Source of the DNA: DASZHJ01 sp035604335
GTDB taxonomy: Bacteria; Pseudomonadota; Alphaproteobacteria; ATCC43930; CGMCC-115725
Direction of reading: 5' to 3'
Length of the DNA: 64,000 nucleotides
Assembly (NCBI GenBank): GCA_035604335.1
Contig: DATNIT010000003.1
Location: 1 to 64,000, forward strand
The position numbers were made by a program, and so were the translations under genes. Shown piece after piece: positions 16,159 to 24,664 of the stretch. Numbering within the stretch: the stretch's first letter is position 1; the number at the start of each line of letters is the position of its first letter. The notes under the pieces are model-generated. The model worked only from the letters and a program-made list of their open reading frames with translations. It was not told the DNA's origin and ran no database searches.

Positions 16159-17661
16159 ATGACCGACACCCTCCTCTCCTTCTTCGCGACGGCCGAGCGC
16201 ATGGCACAGCGGCCGTGGCCGCGCTATCGGCTCGACCTCACGCATTGGCAGGCCTTGGCCGACCGGCTCGCGGGCACCGACTGGACGCTGCTGGGACTTT
16301 GGGCGGAAACCGCTGAGGTGCACGTGGCCTTGATGGACGAGGGCGCGCGGGAGATTGCCGTCGCGTCTCTCGCTTGCTCCGATTGCCGGTTCCCCTCGCT
16401 CTCCGGCGCGCGGCCGAGCGCCCAGCGGCTGGAGCGCGCGGCGCGGGATCTCTTCGGTCTGGCGGCGGAGGGGCTTTCGGATACGCGGCCCTGGCTCGAC
16501 CACGGCCAGTGGCGGCACGGCCCCTCCGGCGAGGCCGCGGTCGCGCGCCCGGCGAGCGCCTATGCCTTCCTGCCGGTCCTGGGCGAGAGCCTGCATCAGA
16601 TCCCCGTCGGCCCCGTCCACGCCGGCATCATCGAGCCCGGCCACTTCCGCTTCCACTGCAGCGGCGAGACCGTCGTGCGGCTCGAGGAGCGGCTCGGCTA
16701 TGTGCACAAGGGAACCGAGACGTTGATGGCGGGGAAGCTGCCCGCCGAAGCCGCGCGGCTCGCGGCGCGCCGGTCCGGCGATGCCACCGTCGCGCATTCG
16801 CTGGCGTTCGCGCGCGCCGTCGAAGCCGCGCTGGAGCTCGAGCCGCCGCCACGCGCGGTTTGGTTGCGCGGCCTGATGGCGGAGCTCGAGCGCATCGCCA
16901 ACCACATCGGCGATGTCGGCGCCATCTGCAACGATGCCTCGTTCATTTTGATGCAGGCGCAATGCACCGTGCTGCGCGAACGGGTGTTGCGCGCGGCGAC
17001 CCAGTGTTTCGGCCATCGCCTGATGATGGATCGCGTGGTGCCCGGCGGCGTCGCGTGCGACCTCGACCAGGCCGGCGTGGCTCGGCTGCGGGAGCTGGTT
17101 GCGGAGATCGCGCGGCGTTGGCCGGAGCTCGCCCGGATCTACGACGACAGGCCGTCGCTGCTCGACCGCACCGTCACCACGGGCACCGTGCGGCCGGAGC
17201 TGGTACGCCGCTTCGGCGCCGGCGGCCATGTCGGCCGCGCCTCGGGCCGCGGCGTCGACGCGCGGCGCCTGCCGAGCTATCCGCCCTACGACGGCCTCGA
17301 CTTCGAGGTCCCGGTCCTGACTGACGGGGACGTGCACAGCCGCGTGCTCATCCGCTTCCGCGAGGTGACCGCGAGCCTCGGGCTGATCTCGCAGATTCTC
17401 GAGCGCTTGCCCGCGGGCCCGATCGCGGTTCCGGTCCCCGAGCGAGCCGGCGAAGGCGTGGCGCTGGTCGAGAGCTTCCGGGGCGACGTGCTCGCCTGGG
17501 TGCGGCTCGACGAGGCGGGCCTGATCGCGCGCGCGCACGCACGCGATCCCTCCTGGTTCCAATGGCCGCTCCTGGAAGCCGCAATCGAGGGCAACATCGT
17601 CGCGGACTTCCCGCTCTGCAACAAATCCTTCAACTGCTCCTACTCGGGCCACGATCTCTAG
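16159..17661 (+). CDS. hyfG: Hydrogenase-4 large-subunit-like protein lacking Ni-Fe ligands (NuoC-NuoD fusion)
   Basis: 500-residue fusion of a NuoC-like domain (about 1-120) and a NuoD/hydrogenase large-subunit-like domain (about 130-500). The fold is marked by PVGPVHAGIIEPGHFRF, RLGYVHKGTE, ELERIANHIGDVGAICND and VPGGV. The first Ni-Fe motif (CGICxxxH in true group 4 hydrogenases) reads ARRSGDATVAHS, with both cysteines lost but the His kept. At the C-terminus, the expected DPCxxC is replaced by LCNKSFNCSYSGHDL. A Ni-Fe centre therefore cannot form normally, so this is an Ehr-type (energy-converting hydrogenase-related) subunit rather than a hydrogenase. No maturation genes are nearby. It probably handles a quinone-like or other redox partner. 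Confidence 0.88.
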   Translation: MTDTLLSFFATAERMAQRPWPRYRLDLTHWQALADRLAGTDWTLLGLWAETAEVHVALMDEGAREIAVASLACSDCRFPSLSGARPSAQRLERAARDLFGLAAEGLSDTRPWLDHGQWRHGPSGEAAVARPASAYAFLPVLGESLHQIPVGPVHAGIIEPGHFRFHCSGETVVRLEERLGYVHKGTETLMAGKLPAEAARLAARRSGDATVAHSLAFARAVEAALELEPPPRAVWLRGLMAELERIANHIGDVGAICNDASFILMQAQCTVLRERVLRAATQCFGHRLMMDRVVPGGVACDLDQAGVARLRELVAEIARRWPELARIYDDRPSLLDRTVTTGTVRPELVRRFGAGGHVGRASGRGVDARRLPSYPPYDGLDFEVPVLTDGDVHSRVLIRFREVTASLGLISQILERLPAGPIAVPVPERAGEGVALVESFRGDVLAWVRLDEAGLIARAHARDPSWFQWPLLEAAIEGNIVADFPLCNKSFNCSYSGHDL

Positions 17662-17671
17662 GACGCGCGCC

Positions 17672-18187
17672 ATGTGGAAGACCCTCGGACGCACGCTGAT
17701 CTCGAAACCCCTGCCGATCGACGCGCCGGCGCCCGACGAGGCGCATCTGGCGGAGCTCGCGGAGCGCCTCGACCGTGCCTCGCGCCTGCGCGTGGGCCGC
17801 AGCCTTTCGATCCGCGAAGTCGACGCCGGCTCCTGCAACGGCTGCGAGCTGGAGATCCACGCGCTCAACAATCCCTTCTACGATCTCGAGCGCTTCGGCC
17901 TCAAGTTCGTGGCCTCGCCGCGACATGCCGACGTGCTGATGGTGACCGGGCCGGTGACGCGGAACATGCGCGAGGCACTGGAGCGCACCTATGCCGCCAC
18001 ACCCGATCCCAAATGGGTCGTGGCGGTGGGCGACTGCGCTTTCAACGGCGGGCTTTTCGCCGGCAGTTACGCGGTCGCCGGCGGCGTCGACGCGGTGATT
18101 CCCGTCGACCTCCACGTCAAGGGCTGCCCGCCCTCACCGGTTCAGCTCCTGCAGGGGTTGCTGGCGCTGCTGGAGCGGGTGGCATAG
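17672..18187 (+). CDS. hyfI: Hydrogenase-4 component I-like iron-sulfur subunit (NuoB-type)
   Basis: 171-residue small subunit homologous to NuoB/HycG. The ligands for the proximal [4Fe-4S] cluster are intact: SCNGCELEI (tandem Cys near 51-54), VVAVGDCAFNGG and VKGCPPSP. This subunit normally passes electrons at the interface with the large subunit and membrane arm. It is the last gene of the operon, 10 bases after hyfG. The ferredoxin-like HyfH subunit that normally feeds electrons to this cluster is missing from the locus, so the electron donor is unknown. Confidence 0.93.
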   Translation: MWKTLGRTLISKPLPIDAPAPDEAHLAELAERLDRASRLRVGRSLSIREVDAGSCNGCELEIHALNNPFYDLERFGLKFVASPRHADVLMVTGPVTRNMREALERTYAATPDPKWVVAVGDCAFNGGLFAGSYAVAGGVDAVIPVDLHVKGCPPSPVQLLQGLLALLERVA

Positions 18188-18308
18188 CGCATGGCGTCAT
18201 AGGCGCACGCCGCCGTGGCGAGCTTCGGGCAAATCGCCAATGACCTAAGGACTCCCTCCCATTACCATTCAGCCGCCTGACGACCGGGCGGTTCAGGGGG
18301 AAGTCCAG

Positions 18309-20324
18309 ATGAGGCATGACGACATCGTCATCCAGGACCGCGAGGAGCTGTTCTATCTGCTCTCGGAGGCGGCGGAGTTCGAGCATTCCGTCATGTGCAC
18401 GTACCTCTATGCGCTCTGGAGCTTGAAGCGCGACATCGATGAGGGCGTGACGGCGGATGAGCTGAGGGCAATCGATGGCTGGCGTCGCTCGCTGCGCCAG
18501 ATCGCACTCGAGGAGATGCTGCATCTCTCGCTGGTGAACAACATTCTCGCCGCGACCGGCGCCTCGCCGCATCTGTGGCGACCGGAGTTTCCAGTGCGTC
18601 CCGGATGGTTTCCGGCGGACGTGGTGATGCGCCTCTCGCCCTTTGGCCCGGCGACCCTCGACCACTTCATGTACATCGAGCGTCCCGAGGGGATCGAGAT
18701 GGCCGACGGCGTGGGGTTCGATCATCCCGCGCACCATCCCCGCGTGGCGCGACCCGAACTGCTCTCTCCGACGCCGCGGGACTATGCGAGCCAAGGTCAG
18801 CTTTATCACAGCGTGCTGCGCGGCCTTGGGAAGCTGGTCGAGGAGATCGGCGAAAAGAGCGTCTTCGTGGGCCACGGCGAGGCCCAGGTGGGCGCCACGG
18901 AGTTCGGCCTGCCCGGCCTCTTCAAGGTCACCGATCTCAACTCCGCTCGGCGCGCGGTCGAGGAGATCGTGCTGCAGGGCGAGGGCGCGCCGGCGCATCG
19001 CGAGGGCTCGCACTATGAGCGTTTCGCCGCCATCAGGGACGAGCTGGCACGATTGCAGCGCGCGCGGCCGGGCTTCGAGCCCGCTCGGCCCGTGGTGGAG
19101 AACCCCTGCCTCGACAATCCTCGCGGCCGGCACGACGTGACCTCTATCGCCGATCCGCTGACGGCCAAACTCGTCGATCTCGGCAACGCGCTCTACGGAT
19201 TAATGATGCGAACCTTCGCCCAGGTGTTTTCGCCGGCACCCCTGCCGCGCGATCTCCGAGTCGGGCTCGCGGCGTCGGCGACCGAGATCATGTACGCCAT
19301 GAGCCACGTCGGCGACGCGGTGACGCGGCTGCCGGTCGGGCCCGCGCGGCCGACTGCAACCGCGGGCCTCACCTTTGCGCTCTCGCTCTCGTCGGGCCAG
19401 CTCGTGCAGCGCTGCGCCGCGCAGATCCTGAGCGAGCGCGTGCGTGAGCTGGCGGGCGCCGCGGCGAAGCTCGAGCGACGCGTCCCGCTTCTTGGGCTAA
19501 CCAAGCGTCTCATCGCGGTAGCCGAGCGGTTCACCGAGTTCCACGCCGAGTTCGAGGAGCACCTGACCGTTGCGGTCGATAACCTGGCCCTGGTCGGCAC
19601 CACGCAATCCGTGCCGTCGTCTTCGCCACCGACGGTGCCGGAGACGGGCGACGACCCCAACGTCGCGCGCACCAAGGAGATCACGCTCCGGTTCGATGCC
19701 CGCCGCTGCATTCATTCACGCCACTGCGTGCTCGGCGCCCCCGGCGTCTTCCTCGCGAACGTCGCGGGTCCCTGGCTTCATCCCGAGACGGTGCCGGTCG
19801 AGCGCTGCGTCGCGATCGCCCACGCCTGCCCGTCCGGCGCCATCACCTATGAGCGTCACGACGGCGGCACGCAGGAGGCATCCCCTCCGGTGAATGTGCT
19901 GCGCATCCGCGAGAACGGGGCTTACGCCATTCACGCCGACGTCCATCTTGCGGGCCATGGCAGGCTCTTGCGCGCAACGCTCTGCCGCTGCGGCAAATCC
20001 GCCAACAAGCCCTTCTGCGACAACAAGCACCGGGAGGTCGGGTTCGCGGCCACCGGCGAGCCCCCGACGATTGCGTCCGACCCTCTCGAGAGCCGCGGCG
20101 GCACGCTCCGCATCACGCCCCTCGCGGACGGGCCATTGCAGGTCGTCGGTAATCTCGAGATCTGCTCGGGCACGGGCCGCACGGTTCTCCGCGCGGAGAA
20201 CACGCGCCTCTGCCGCTGCGGGGGCTCGGGAAACAAGCCCTTTTGCGACGGCACCCACGCGCGCATCGGCTTCCGCTCGGAGCCGCCCACGAGCGCCTCT
20301 TCGCCAGCGCGGCCGGGAGCATGA
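18309..20324 (+). CDS. Ferritin-like / ferredoxin / double CDGSH iron-sulfur fusion protein
   Basis: 671-residue multidomain protein, apparently cytosolic. Residues about 1-240 are a ferritin-like domain of the VioB/iminophenylpyruvate-synthase type, with candidate di-iron residues in EFEHS and EEMLH. A helical linker follows to about 430. Residues about 455-525 form a divergent 4Fe-4S ferredoxin domain (CIHSRHC and CVAIAHACPSGAI). Two CDGSH domains occupy the C-terminus (CRCGKSANKPFCDNKH near 555 and CRCGGSGNKPFCDGTH near 630), each with a 3Cys-1His [2Fe-2S] site. The second matches the CDGSH consensus as CDGTH, the first as CDNKH. It starts 121 bases after hyfI on the same strand. Role unknown; redox or iron-linked chemistry is likely. 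Confidence 0.9.
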   Translation: MRHDDIVIQDREELFYLLSEAAEFEHSVMCTYLYALWSLKRDIDEGVTADELRAIDGWRRSLRQIALEEMLHLSLVNNILAATGASPHLWRPEFPVRPGWFPADVVMRLSPFGPATLDHFMYIERPEGIEMADGVGFDHPAHHPRVARPELLSPTPRDYASQGQLYHSVLRGLGKLVEEIGEKSVFVGHGEAQVGATEFGLPGLFKVTDLNSARRAVEEIVLQGEGAPAHREGSHYERFAAIRDELARLQRARPGFEPARPVVENPCLDNPRGRHDVTSIADPLTAKLVDLGNALYGLMMRTFAQVFSPAPLPRDLRVGLAASATEIMYAMSHVGDAVTRLPVGPARPTATAGLTFALSLSSGQLVQRCAAQILSERVRELAGAAAKLERRVPLLGLTKRLIAVAERFTEFHAEFEEHLTVAVDNLALVGTTQSVPSSSPPTVPETGDDPNVARTKEITLRFDARRCIHSRHCVLGAPGVFLANVAGPWLHPETVPVERCVAIAHACPSGAITYERHDGGTQEASPPVNVLRIRENGAYAIHADVHLAGHGRLLRATLCRCGKSANKPFCDNKHREVGFAATGEPPTIASDPLESRGGTLRITPLADGPLQVVGNLEICSGTGRTVLRAENTRLCRCGGSGNKPFCDGTHARIGFRSEPPTSASSPARPGA

Positions 20325-20372
20325 ACGAGCCTTAAGCGTATCAGTGCCGCGGCGCAGCAAGAGCCCTCGACC

Positions 20373-21317
20373 CTACCCGGCGGGCGCTCCGCCTTGCGGA
20401 ACCACCGCGCGAAGCGCCGCGATATGCTCCGGCGTCGTCGCGCAGCATCCGCCGATGATCTGAGCGCCCATGTCGAGCCAGACCGCGCCGTCCGCGGCGA
20501 GATCCGAGGGTGCGTAGGTCGTGGTATCGAGACCATGCCACTGCTGATCCGGACCGAGAGGCTTGCCGGCGCGGCGGTAGCCGATGTTGGGATAGGCGCC
20601 GATCGGCCCCGAGAATGCCCTGCGCAGCTTCGGCAGGCCGGCCGAAATGGCGGACGGGCTGCTGCACATCAGAAGGATAGCGGCGACCTCGCGCGGACCG
20701 AGGGCGGCGACGAGCTGATCGAAGGTTTCGCCAGCCTGCATGGCGCCGTTCTCGGCGACGTGCCGGATCCCGATCATGACGGGGAGACCCGCCGGCTTGA
20801 CCGCGTCGAGGGCGGCGACGATATCCGCGATATACCCGATGTACTCCACCAGCAGCAGGTCGACGCCGCCCTCCTTGAGGGCATGGCTCTGCAAGGCGAA
20901 TTCGCGCGGGAGATCGATCGGATCGACCGGCGCGCGGCCGCCGTGGGGTGGTGCCATACCGCCGGCGACATAGGCCCCCGGACGCAGCCGGTCGCGTGCC
21001 TCGACGGCGATCTCCCCGGAGCGCCGCGTATACTCCGCGGCCTTGTCGCCGAGACCGACCAAGCCCAGCTTCACCGAGTTCGTCCAGAAGCTGTTGGTGG
21101 TGGCGATGTCGGCACCCACCCTGAAATAATCCTCATGGACCTCGCGGACGATCTCAGGCGCGTCGCGCATGGCAGTGGCCGACCAGGCGCCGAGCTTGTC
21201 CGCCGTGGCGCCATGGGAGACCCAGACGCCGCGTCGCTGCAGCTCCGATCCCATCGCGCCATCGAGAACCAACGGCGCGCCCGCCGCGAGCCGCTCGCGA
21301 ATATCGGGTCTCGCCAT
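20373..21317 (-). CDS. Homocysteine S-methyltransferase family protein
   Basis: 314-residue TIM-barrel methyltransferase (S-methyl-Met or betaine as donors in characterised relatives). The N-terminus LVLDGAMGSELQRRG and the zinc-binding C-terminal GGCCATTPEHI are diagnostic. The first zinc Cys, usually in a GxNC strand, appears to be in ILLMCSSPSAIS. ATG at 21317 follows a GGGGGAAC ribosome site. It is 12 bases downstream of the M19 peptidase gene on the same strand, so the two are probably cotranscribed. It may act in methyl transfer related to the sarcosine/betaine degradation genes 8 kb away, which is inference only. Confidence 0.88.
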   Translation of the reverse strand: MARPDIRERLAAGAPLVLDGAMGSELQRRGVWVSHGATADKLGAWSATAMRDAPEIVREVHEDYFRVGADIATTNSFWTNSVKLGLVGLGDKAAEYTRRSGEIAVEARDRLRPGAYVAGGMAPPHGGRAPVDPIDLPREFALQSHALKEGGVDLLLVEYIGYIADIVAALDAVKPAGLPVMIGIRHVAENGAMQAGETFDQLVAALGPREVAAILLMCSSPSAISAGLPKLRRAFSGPIGAYPNIGYRRAGKPLGPDQQWHGLDTTTYAPSDLAADGAVWLDMGAQIIGGCCATTPEHIAALRAVVPQGGAPAG

Positions 21318-21329
21318 CGCGCGTTCCCC

Positions 21330-22340
21330 CTATTTCCAGACGGTCTCGGCCACGCGCAAGAAATTCCCGCCGAGGATGGCGCGGATGTTGGCCTCGCTGT
21401 AGCCGCGGTCGAGGAGCGCCTGCGTGAGCCGAGGTGCTTCCTCGGGCGGAACATAGCCGGTTCCGCTGTCGGGATATTGCCGCTCCGGCCAATACTCGCG
21501 GTTGCGGGTGAAGGGCTGGTGAGGCTTGTGGACGCGCAGCACGCTGTCCATGCCGAAGCCCACGTGATCGGGACCGACGAGCTCGACCATGTGATCGATG
21601 TGCTCCACCAAGTGCTCGACCGTCGGACCGTTGGGCCCGAGGAAGATGCCGACGCCGGTGACGCCGATCACGCCGCCGGTCGCGGCGCAGGCCTTGATCT
21701 GGTCGTCCCAGATATTGCGCTCGTGGTCGCAGAGCTTGCGGGCATTGGCGTGACTGAAGATCACCGGCGACACCGACGCGTCGATCGCCTCCATGGACGT
21801 CTTGTACGCGCAGTGCGAGCAATCCACGACCATGCCGACGCGGTTCATCTCGCGGATGACTGCGCGTCCGAAATCGGTGAGGCCGATATTCTCGTCGTGG
21901 CAGCCGCCGCCGGCGAGATTGTTGCGATTGTAGGCGAACAGCATCTGTCGCACGCCGAGCCGATAGTAGAGGTCGACCATGCCGATGTCGCCGTTGAGGG
22001 CATTCATGCCTTCGACGTCGAAGGTGACGGCGAGCTTGCCGTCCCTGCGGGCCCGGTGGATGTCATCGACCGTCTCGACCTGCACCAGCGTCCCCGGATG
22101 GGTGCGGATCCAGTGGCGATACTGGGAGACAGCTTCGAGCGTCAGCGTCCACGGCATCACGTCATAGCCAGCGTTGATCGAGAGATAGGCGATGCCCGAG
22201 GCGCGCCAGCGCTCCAAGGCCTCCAGGATCGACGCTTTCGAATAGGCGAAGCCGCCGTGATCATCCCAGACGAGAGCCGACCGATGGAGCTCGGCGGCGC
22301 GCTCGGAAATCCCCCAGGTCACGGCCATGCTTTGCGACAT
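21330..22340 (-). CDS. Membrane dipeptidase (peptidase family M19)
   Basis: 336-residue renal-dipeptidase-family TIM barrel. Metal-binding features include the Glu in VTFDVEGMNAL, the His in VVDCSHCAYKT and the His in VIFSHANARKL, and GPDHVGFGMD near the C-terminus. The first metal site, normally HxD, here reads DDHGGF, so the Asp is replaced; this may shift substrate range or metal use. No signal peptide is visible. ATG at 22340 has AAGGGGAT upstream; an in-frame start 24 bases earlier lacks it. Likely cotranscribed with the homocysteine methyltransferase. Confidence 0.88.
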   Translation of the reverse strand: MSQSMAVTWGISERAAELHRSALVWDDHGGFAYSKASILEALERWRASGIAYLSINAGYDVMPWTLTLEAVSQYRHWIRTHPGTLVQVETVDDIHRARRDGKLAVTFDVEGMNALNGDIGMVDLYYRLGVRQMLFAYNRNNLAGGGCHDENIGLTDFGRAVIREMNRVGMVVDCSHCAYKTSMEAIDASVSPVIFSHANARKLCDHERNIWDDQIKACAATGGVIGVTGVGIFLGPNGPTVEHLVEHIDHMVELVGPDHVGFGMDSVLRVHKPHQPFTRNREYWPERQYPDSGTGYVPPEEAPRLTQALLDRGYSEANIRAILGGNFLRVAETVWK

Positions 22341-22434
22341 ATCGATCCCCTTACCTGCGACCACGCGTTTCCTGGCCTATAGAAGAGCACGCGGATGCGC
22401 GTGACAAGCACGCGCAGGACGCTTCCGTGGGGCT

Positions 22435-22611
22435 TTAGAGATCCGCGAGGCGGACCCAGGCGCCGATCAGGATCGCGGCGACCAGTCCCGAGCCGACGGC
22501 GGCGGGGCCTGTGTTGCCCGCCAGCAAGAGCCAGAGCGCGAGCACGAAGATCCCGACGGCAATACCGCCGATGAGCGATGCCGTGGAACGCTTGAGGGTC
22601 GCCATGGCCAT
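22435..22611 (-). CDS. Small two-helix membrane protein
   Basis: 58-residue protein (MAMATLKRSTASLIGG start, VRLADL end) with two hydrophobic helices (about 13-31 and 38-53) separated by AGNTGPAAV. The ATG begins three bases after the stop codon of the fatty acid hydroxylase gene (TGAGGCATGG), suggesting translational coupling. Codon positions are GC3-rich like neighbouring genes, which supports reality. No family is recognised. It may assist the hydroxylase in the membrane, by position only. Confidence 0.65.
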   Translation of the reverse strand: MAMATLKRSTASLIGGIAVGIFVLALWLLLAGNTGPAAVGSGLVAAILIGAWVRLADL

Positions 22612-22614
22612 GCC

Positions 22615-23385
22615 TCAGGCCCGCGCGCGGCCGGCGAGCGGATCGTCGACGCCGGCGCGGGCGCGCTCGAGGTTGCGCTTCACGAAGCGGCTGTCATAAC
22701 CGTTAAAGACGTGGCCCAGCAGGCCGCGGTCGAGGTCGCTGGTGCCGAACAGCCAATCCGCGATCGGATAGGTCAGGTTCATGTTCCGCGCCATCATGAT
22801 GTTCTGGTTGTGGTGCGCGATGTGATGGCGGCGGATCGTGTTCATGAAGGGAATATGCCGGATGATCCGGTCGTCCTTCACGTGGCACCCCCAGTGGAAG
22901 AGCTCGTAGTTGAGATACATGCCCGTGTTGGTGCAGAGCAGGAGCCACGCGGCATTCGGGGACCAGACCCAGTCCACCACCGCGGCGCCGGCGGCGGACA
23001 TCAGGATGAACACCACCAACGCATAGGGCGGGAAGAAGGTGATGCGGAAATCCTGCGTGCTGTCGATGGTGGGCTCGGCGTCGGTGAAGAACTGGTGGTG
23101 CGCAAGGGTGTGACGCTTGTAGATGCCCATGAAGCCCTTGATGGGCCGATGCATGACGCGGCGGTGAATCCACCACTCGAAGACATTCGCGAACAGGAAG
23201 GCCGCGAGCACGATCAGCCACTCGAGCGCGGTCGGCCGATGGATGTGGGGGATGTAGTACGAGAGCGCTGCGATGCCGATGGCGTAGATCAGTGCGACAT
23301 GGCCGACGCCGCTGTACCACGGCAAGATGCGCTGGCGGTAGTCTTCGCGGAAGGCCGCCTGGCGCTTCGATAAGCGTGCTGTCAT
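22615..23385 (-). CDS. Sterol desaturase / fatty acid hydroxylase family protein
   Basis: 256-residue integral membrane di-iron enzyme. The histidine clusters are visible as HRRVMH (near 73), HTLAHH (near 92) and HHIAHH (near 187), plus ELFHWGCH; four to five membrane helices surround them. Such enzymes hydroxylate or desaturate lipids with O2. ATG at 23385 has a clear GAGGAGA site; the frame continues upstream only as a shadow of the GntR gene. It lies 16 bases after the GntR gene on the same strand and is coupled to a small membrane protein downstream. Lipid substrate unknown. Confidence 0.9.
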   Translation of the reverse strand: MTARLSKRQAAFREDYRQRILPWYSGVGHVALIYAIGIAALSYYIPHIHRPTALEWLIVLAAFLFANVFEWWIHRRVMHRPIKGFMGIYKRHTLAHHQFFTDAEPTIDSTQDFRITFFPPYALVVFILMSAAGAAVVDWVWSPNAAWLLLCTNTGMYLNYELFHWGCHVKDDRIIRHIPFMNTIRRHHIAHHNQNIMMARNMNLTYPIADWLFGTSDLDRGLLGHVFNGYDSRFVKRNLERARAGVDDPLAGRARA

Positions 23386-23401
23386 GGCCACAGTCTCCTC
23401 C

Positions 23402-24115
23402 TCAATCGATGCGGACCGTCGCGCGCGCGAAGTCCTCGATGTAGTCCATGAGGGCATCGGACGCGCGGCCCGCGGCGTCGCCATCGCCGCGGGCGATCGC
23501 GCGCGCGACGTCCGCATGGAGCCGCGCCGCGAGCGGCATGTCCGCGGCCTCCTTGTAATGCAGGTACCAGAACCGCCGAGATAGGCCCTGCACAAGGCTC
23601 ATGGCGCTGATCGCGAACTCGTTGCGCGCCGCCGCAACCGTGAGCTCGTTGAATTCGCGGTCGAGGCGCATGAAGGCGACGTCGTCGTTATCCGCCGCCG
23701 CCGATCCCATGCCATCGGCGATCTCGTCGAGGCGCCTGCGCTCGGCCTCGCTCGCGCGCTTCGCCGCGCGAGCTGCCACCAGCCGCTCCACCACGCGCCT
23801 GAGCTCGAGTAGCCGCAGCTGAAGCTTGATGTCGATCTCGGAGACGATGATGCCGCGATGGGGCACGATGGTAACGAGACGCTCGCGCGCAAGCCGCCAC
23901 AGCGCTTCGCGGATCGGCGTGCGGCCGATACCGAGGCGCTGGCCCAGGATCCCCTCCGACACGACGGTACCCGGAGGGATCTTGAGCGTGACAATCTGCT
24001 CCTCGAGCGCGCGATAGGCCTGCTCGGTGAGGCTGACGCCCTGCGCGGCGGGCCGCGACCTCGTCCGACGGCGCGCGCGCTGCAGCAGGGGCTTCGCGAG
24101 AGCGGATCTAGCCAC
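23402..24115 (-). CDS. GntR-family (FadR/FCD) transcriptional regulator
   Basis: 237-residue regulator. The winged HTH is at about 22-85 (LTEQAYRALEEQIVTLKI, GTVVSEGILGQRLGIGRTPI, VPHRGIIVSE). The FCD ligand-binding domain follows (about 100-225), with metal-ligand-like D in FMRLDREFN and H in RLHADVARAI. The GTG start at 24115 overlaps the stop of the upstream DUF6166 gene (GTGGCTAG), so translation is coupled. It probably controls this DUF6166-gntR-hydroxylase unit. Effector is unknown; FCD regulators usually sense small organic acids. Confidence 0.88.
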   Translation of the reverse strand: MARSALAKPLLQRARRRTRSRPAAQGVSLTEQAYRALEEQIVTLKIPPGTVVSEGILGQRLGIGRTPIREALWRLARERLVTIVPHRGIIVSEIDIKLQLRLLELRRVVERLVAARAAKRASEAERRRLDEIADGMGSAAADNDDVAFMRLDREFNELTVAAARNEFAISAMSLVQGLSRRFWYLHYKEAADMPLAARLHADVARAIARGDGDAAGRASDALMDYIEDFARATVRID

Positions 24116-24398
24116 GGCCGAGCGCCGCGTCGATATCGGCGCCGGTGAGACGCCAGGCATTGTCGAGATGCGCCACCACATCGCGCATGAAGGTCCGATG
24201 GAGCCGCACCGCCTCCTCGCCGTCGCCGAGGTGATCGGCCAGCAGCGCCAACGCCAATTGGGCGGGCGCCGACCCGTCGAACCCCCACTCGAAGCCGGTC
24301 TTGGAGACGCGCAGCAGATCGTGCCGCGGCGCCAGGGGCTTGCCGTCCACCGTGACCGTCGAGCCGTCCAGGCTGCGGCCGCCTTCATAGACTTTCAT
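24108..24398 (-). CDS. DUF6166-like small protein
   Basis: 96-residue cytoplasmic protein. The N-terminus (MKVYEGGRSLDGSTVTVDGK) and the GFEWGFDGSAPAQLALALL core match the DUF6166 type of bacterial small protein, whose function is not known. ATG at 24398 has GGAGCGAG upstream. The stop overlaps the GntR start. It leads a minus-strand unit with the regulator, the fatty acid hydroxylase and the small membrane protein. The 266 bases upstream, towards 24665, hold no gene. Confidence 0.78.
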   Translation of the reverse strand: MKVYEGGRSLDGSTVTVDGKPLAPRHDLLRVSKTGFEWGFDGSAPAQLALALLADHLGDGEEAVRLHRTFMRDVVAHLDNAWRLTGADIDAALGRG

Positions 24399-24664
24399 AC
24401 CGCTCGCTCCTCGCGCACGATACTAATATACAGCCGATATCCCGGTCGAGGCTGGCTTGGCCTCGGGGTCTGTGACGAGATCGGGACCCGCCCCACTTCC
24501 TCTCGCGCCGCTGTCCCTCATCTGCTATACGAGGAGGCATCGCGATCCGATGCGAGGCCATCGGCCTCGGATACCTTAACAACCGACGCAACTTCTCGTG
24601 GAAAGATGCCGCACTATCTTTCTGCGTATTCTAGCAGGTCGTGAGTCGACATTTGGATGAACCG

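Noticed and set aside
14307..16202. 631-residue minus-strand frame opposite hyfF
   Set aside because: Antisense shadow of a high-GC gene; composition dominated by His, Arg and Glu, no motifs.
16159..17661. Calling the Hyf locus a functional formate hydrogenlyase or uptake hydrogenase
   Set aside because: Large subunit lacks the Ni-Fe cysteines, and no formate dehydrogenase, ferredoxin subunit or maturation genes are present.
15979..17871. 630-residue minus-strand frame opposite hyfG/hyfI
   Set aside because: Same antisense artefact; hyfG and hyfI on the plus strand have clear families.
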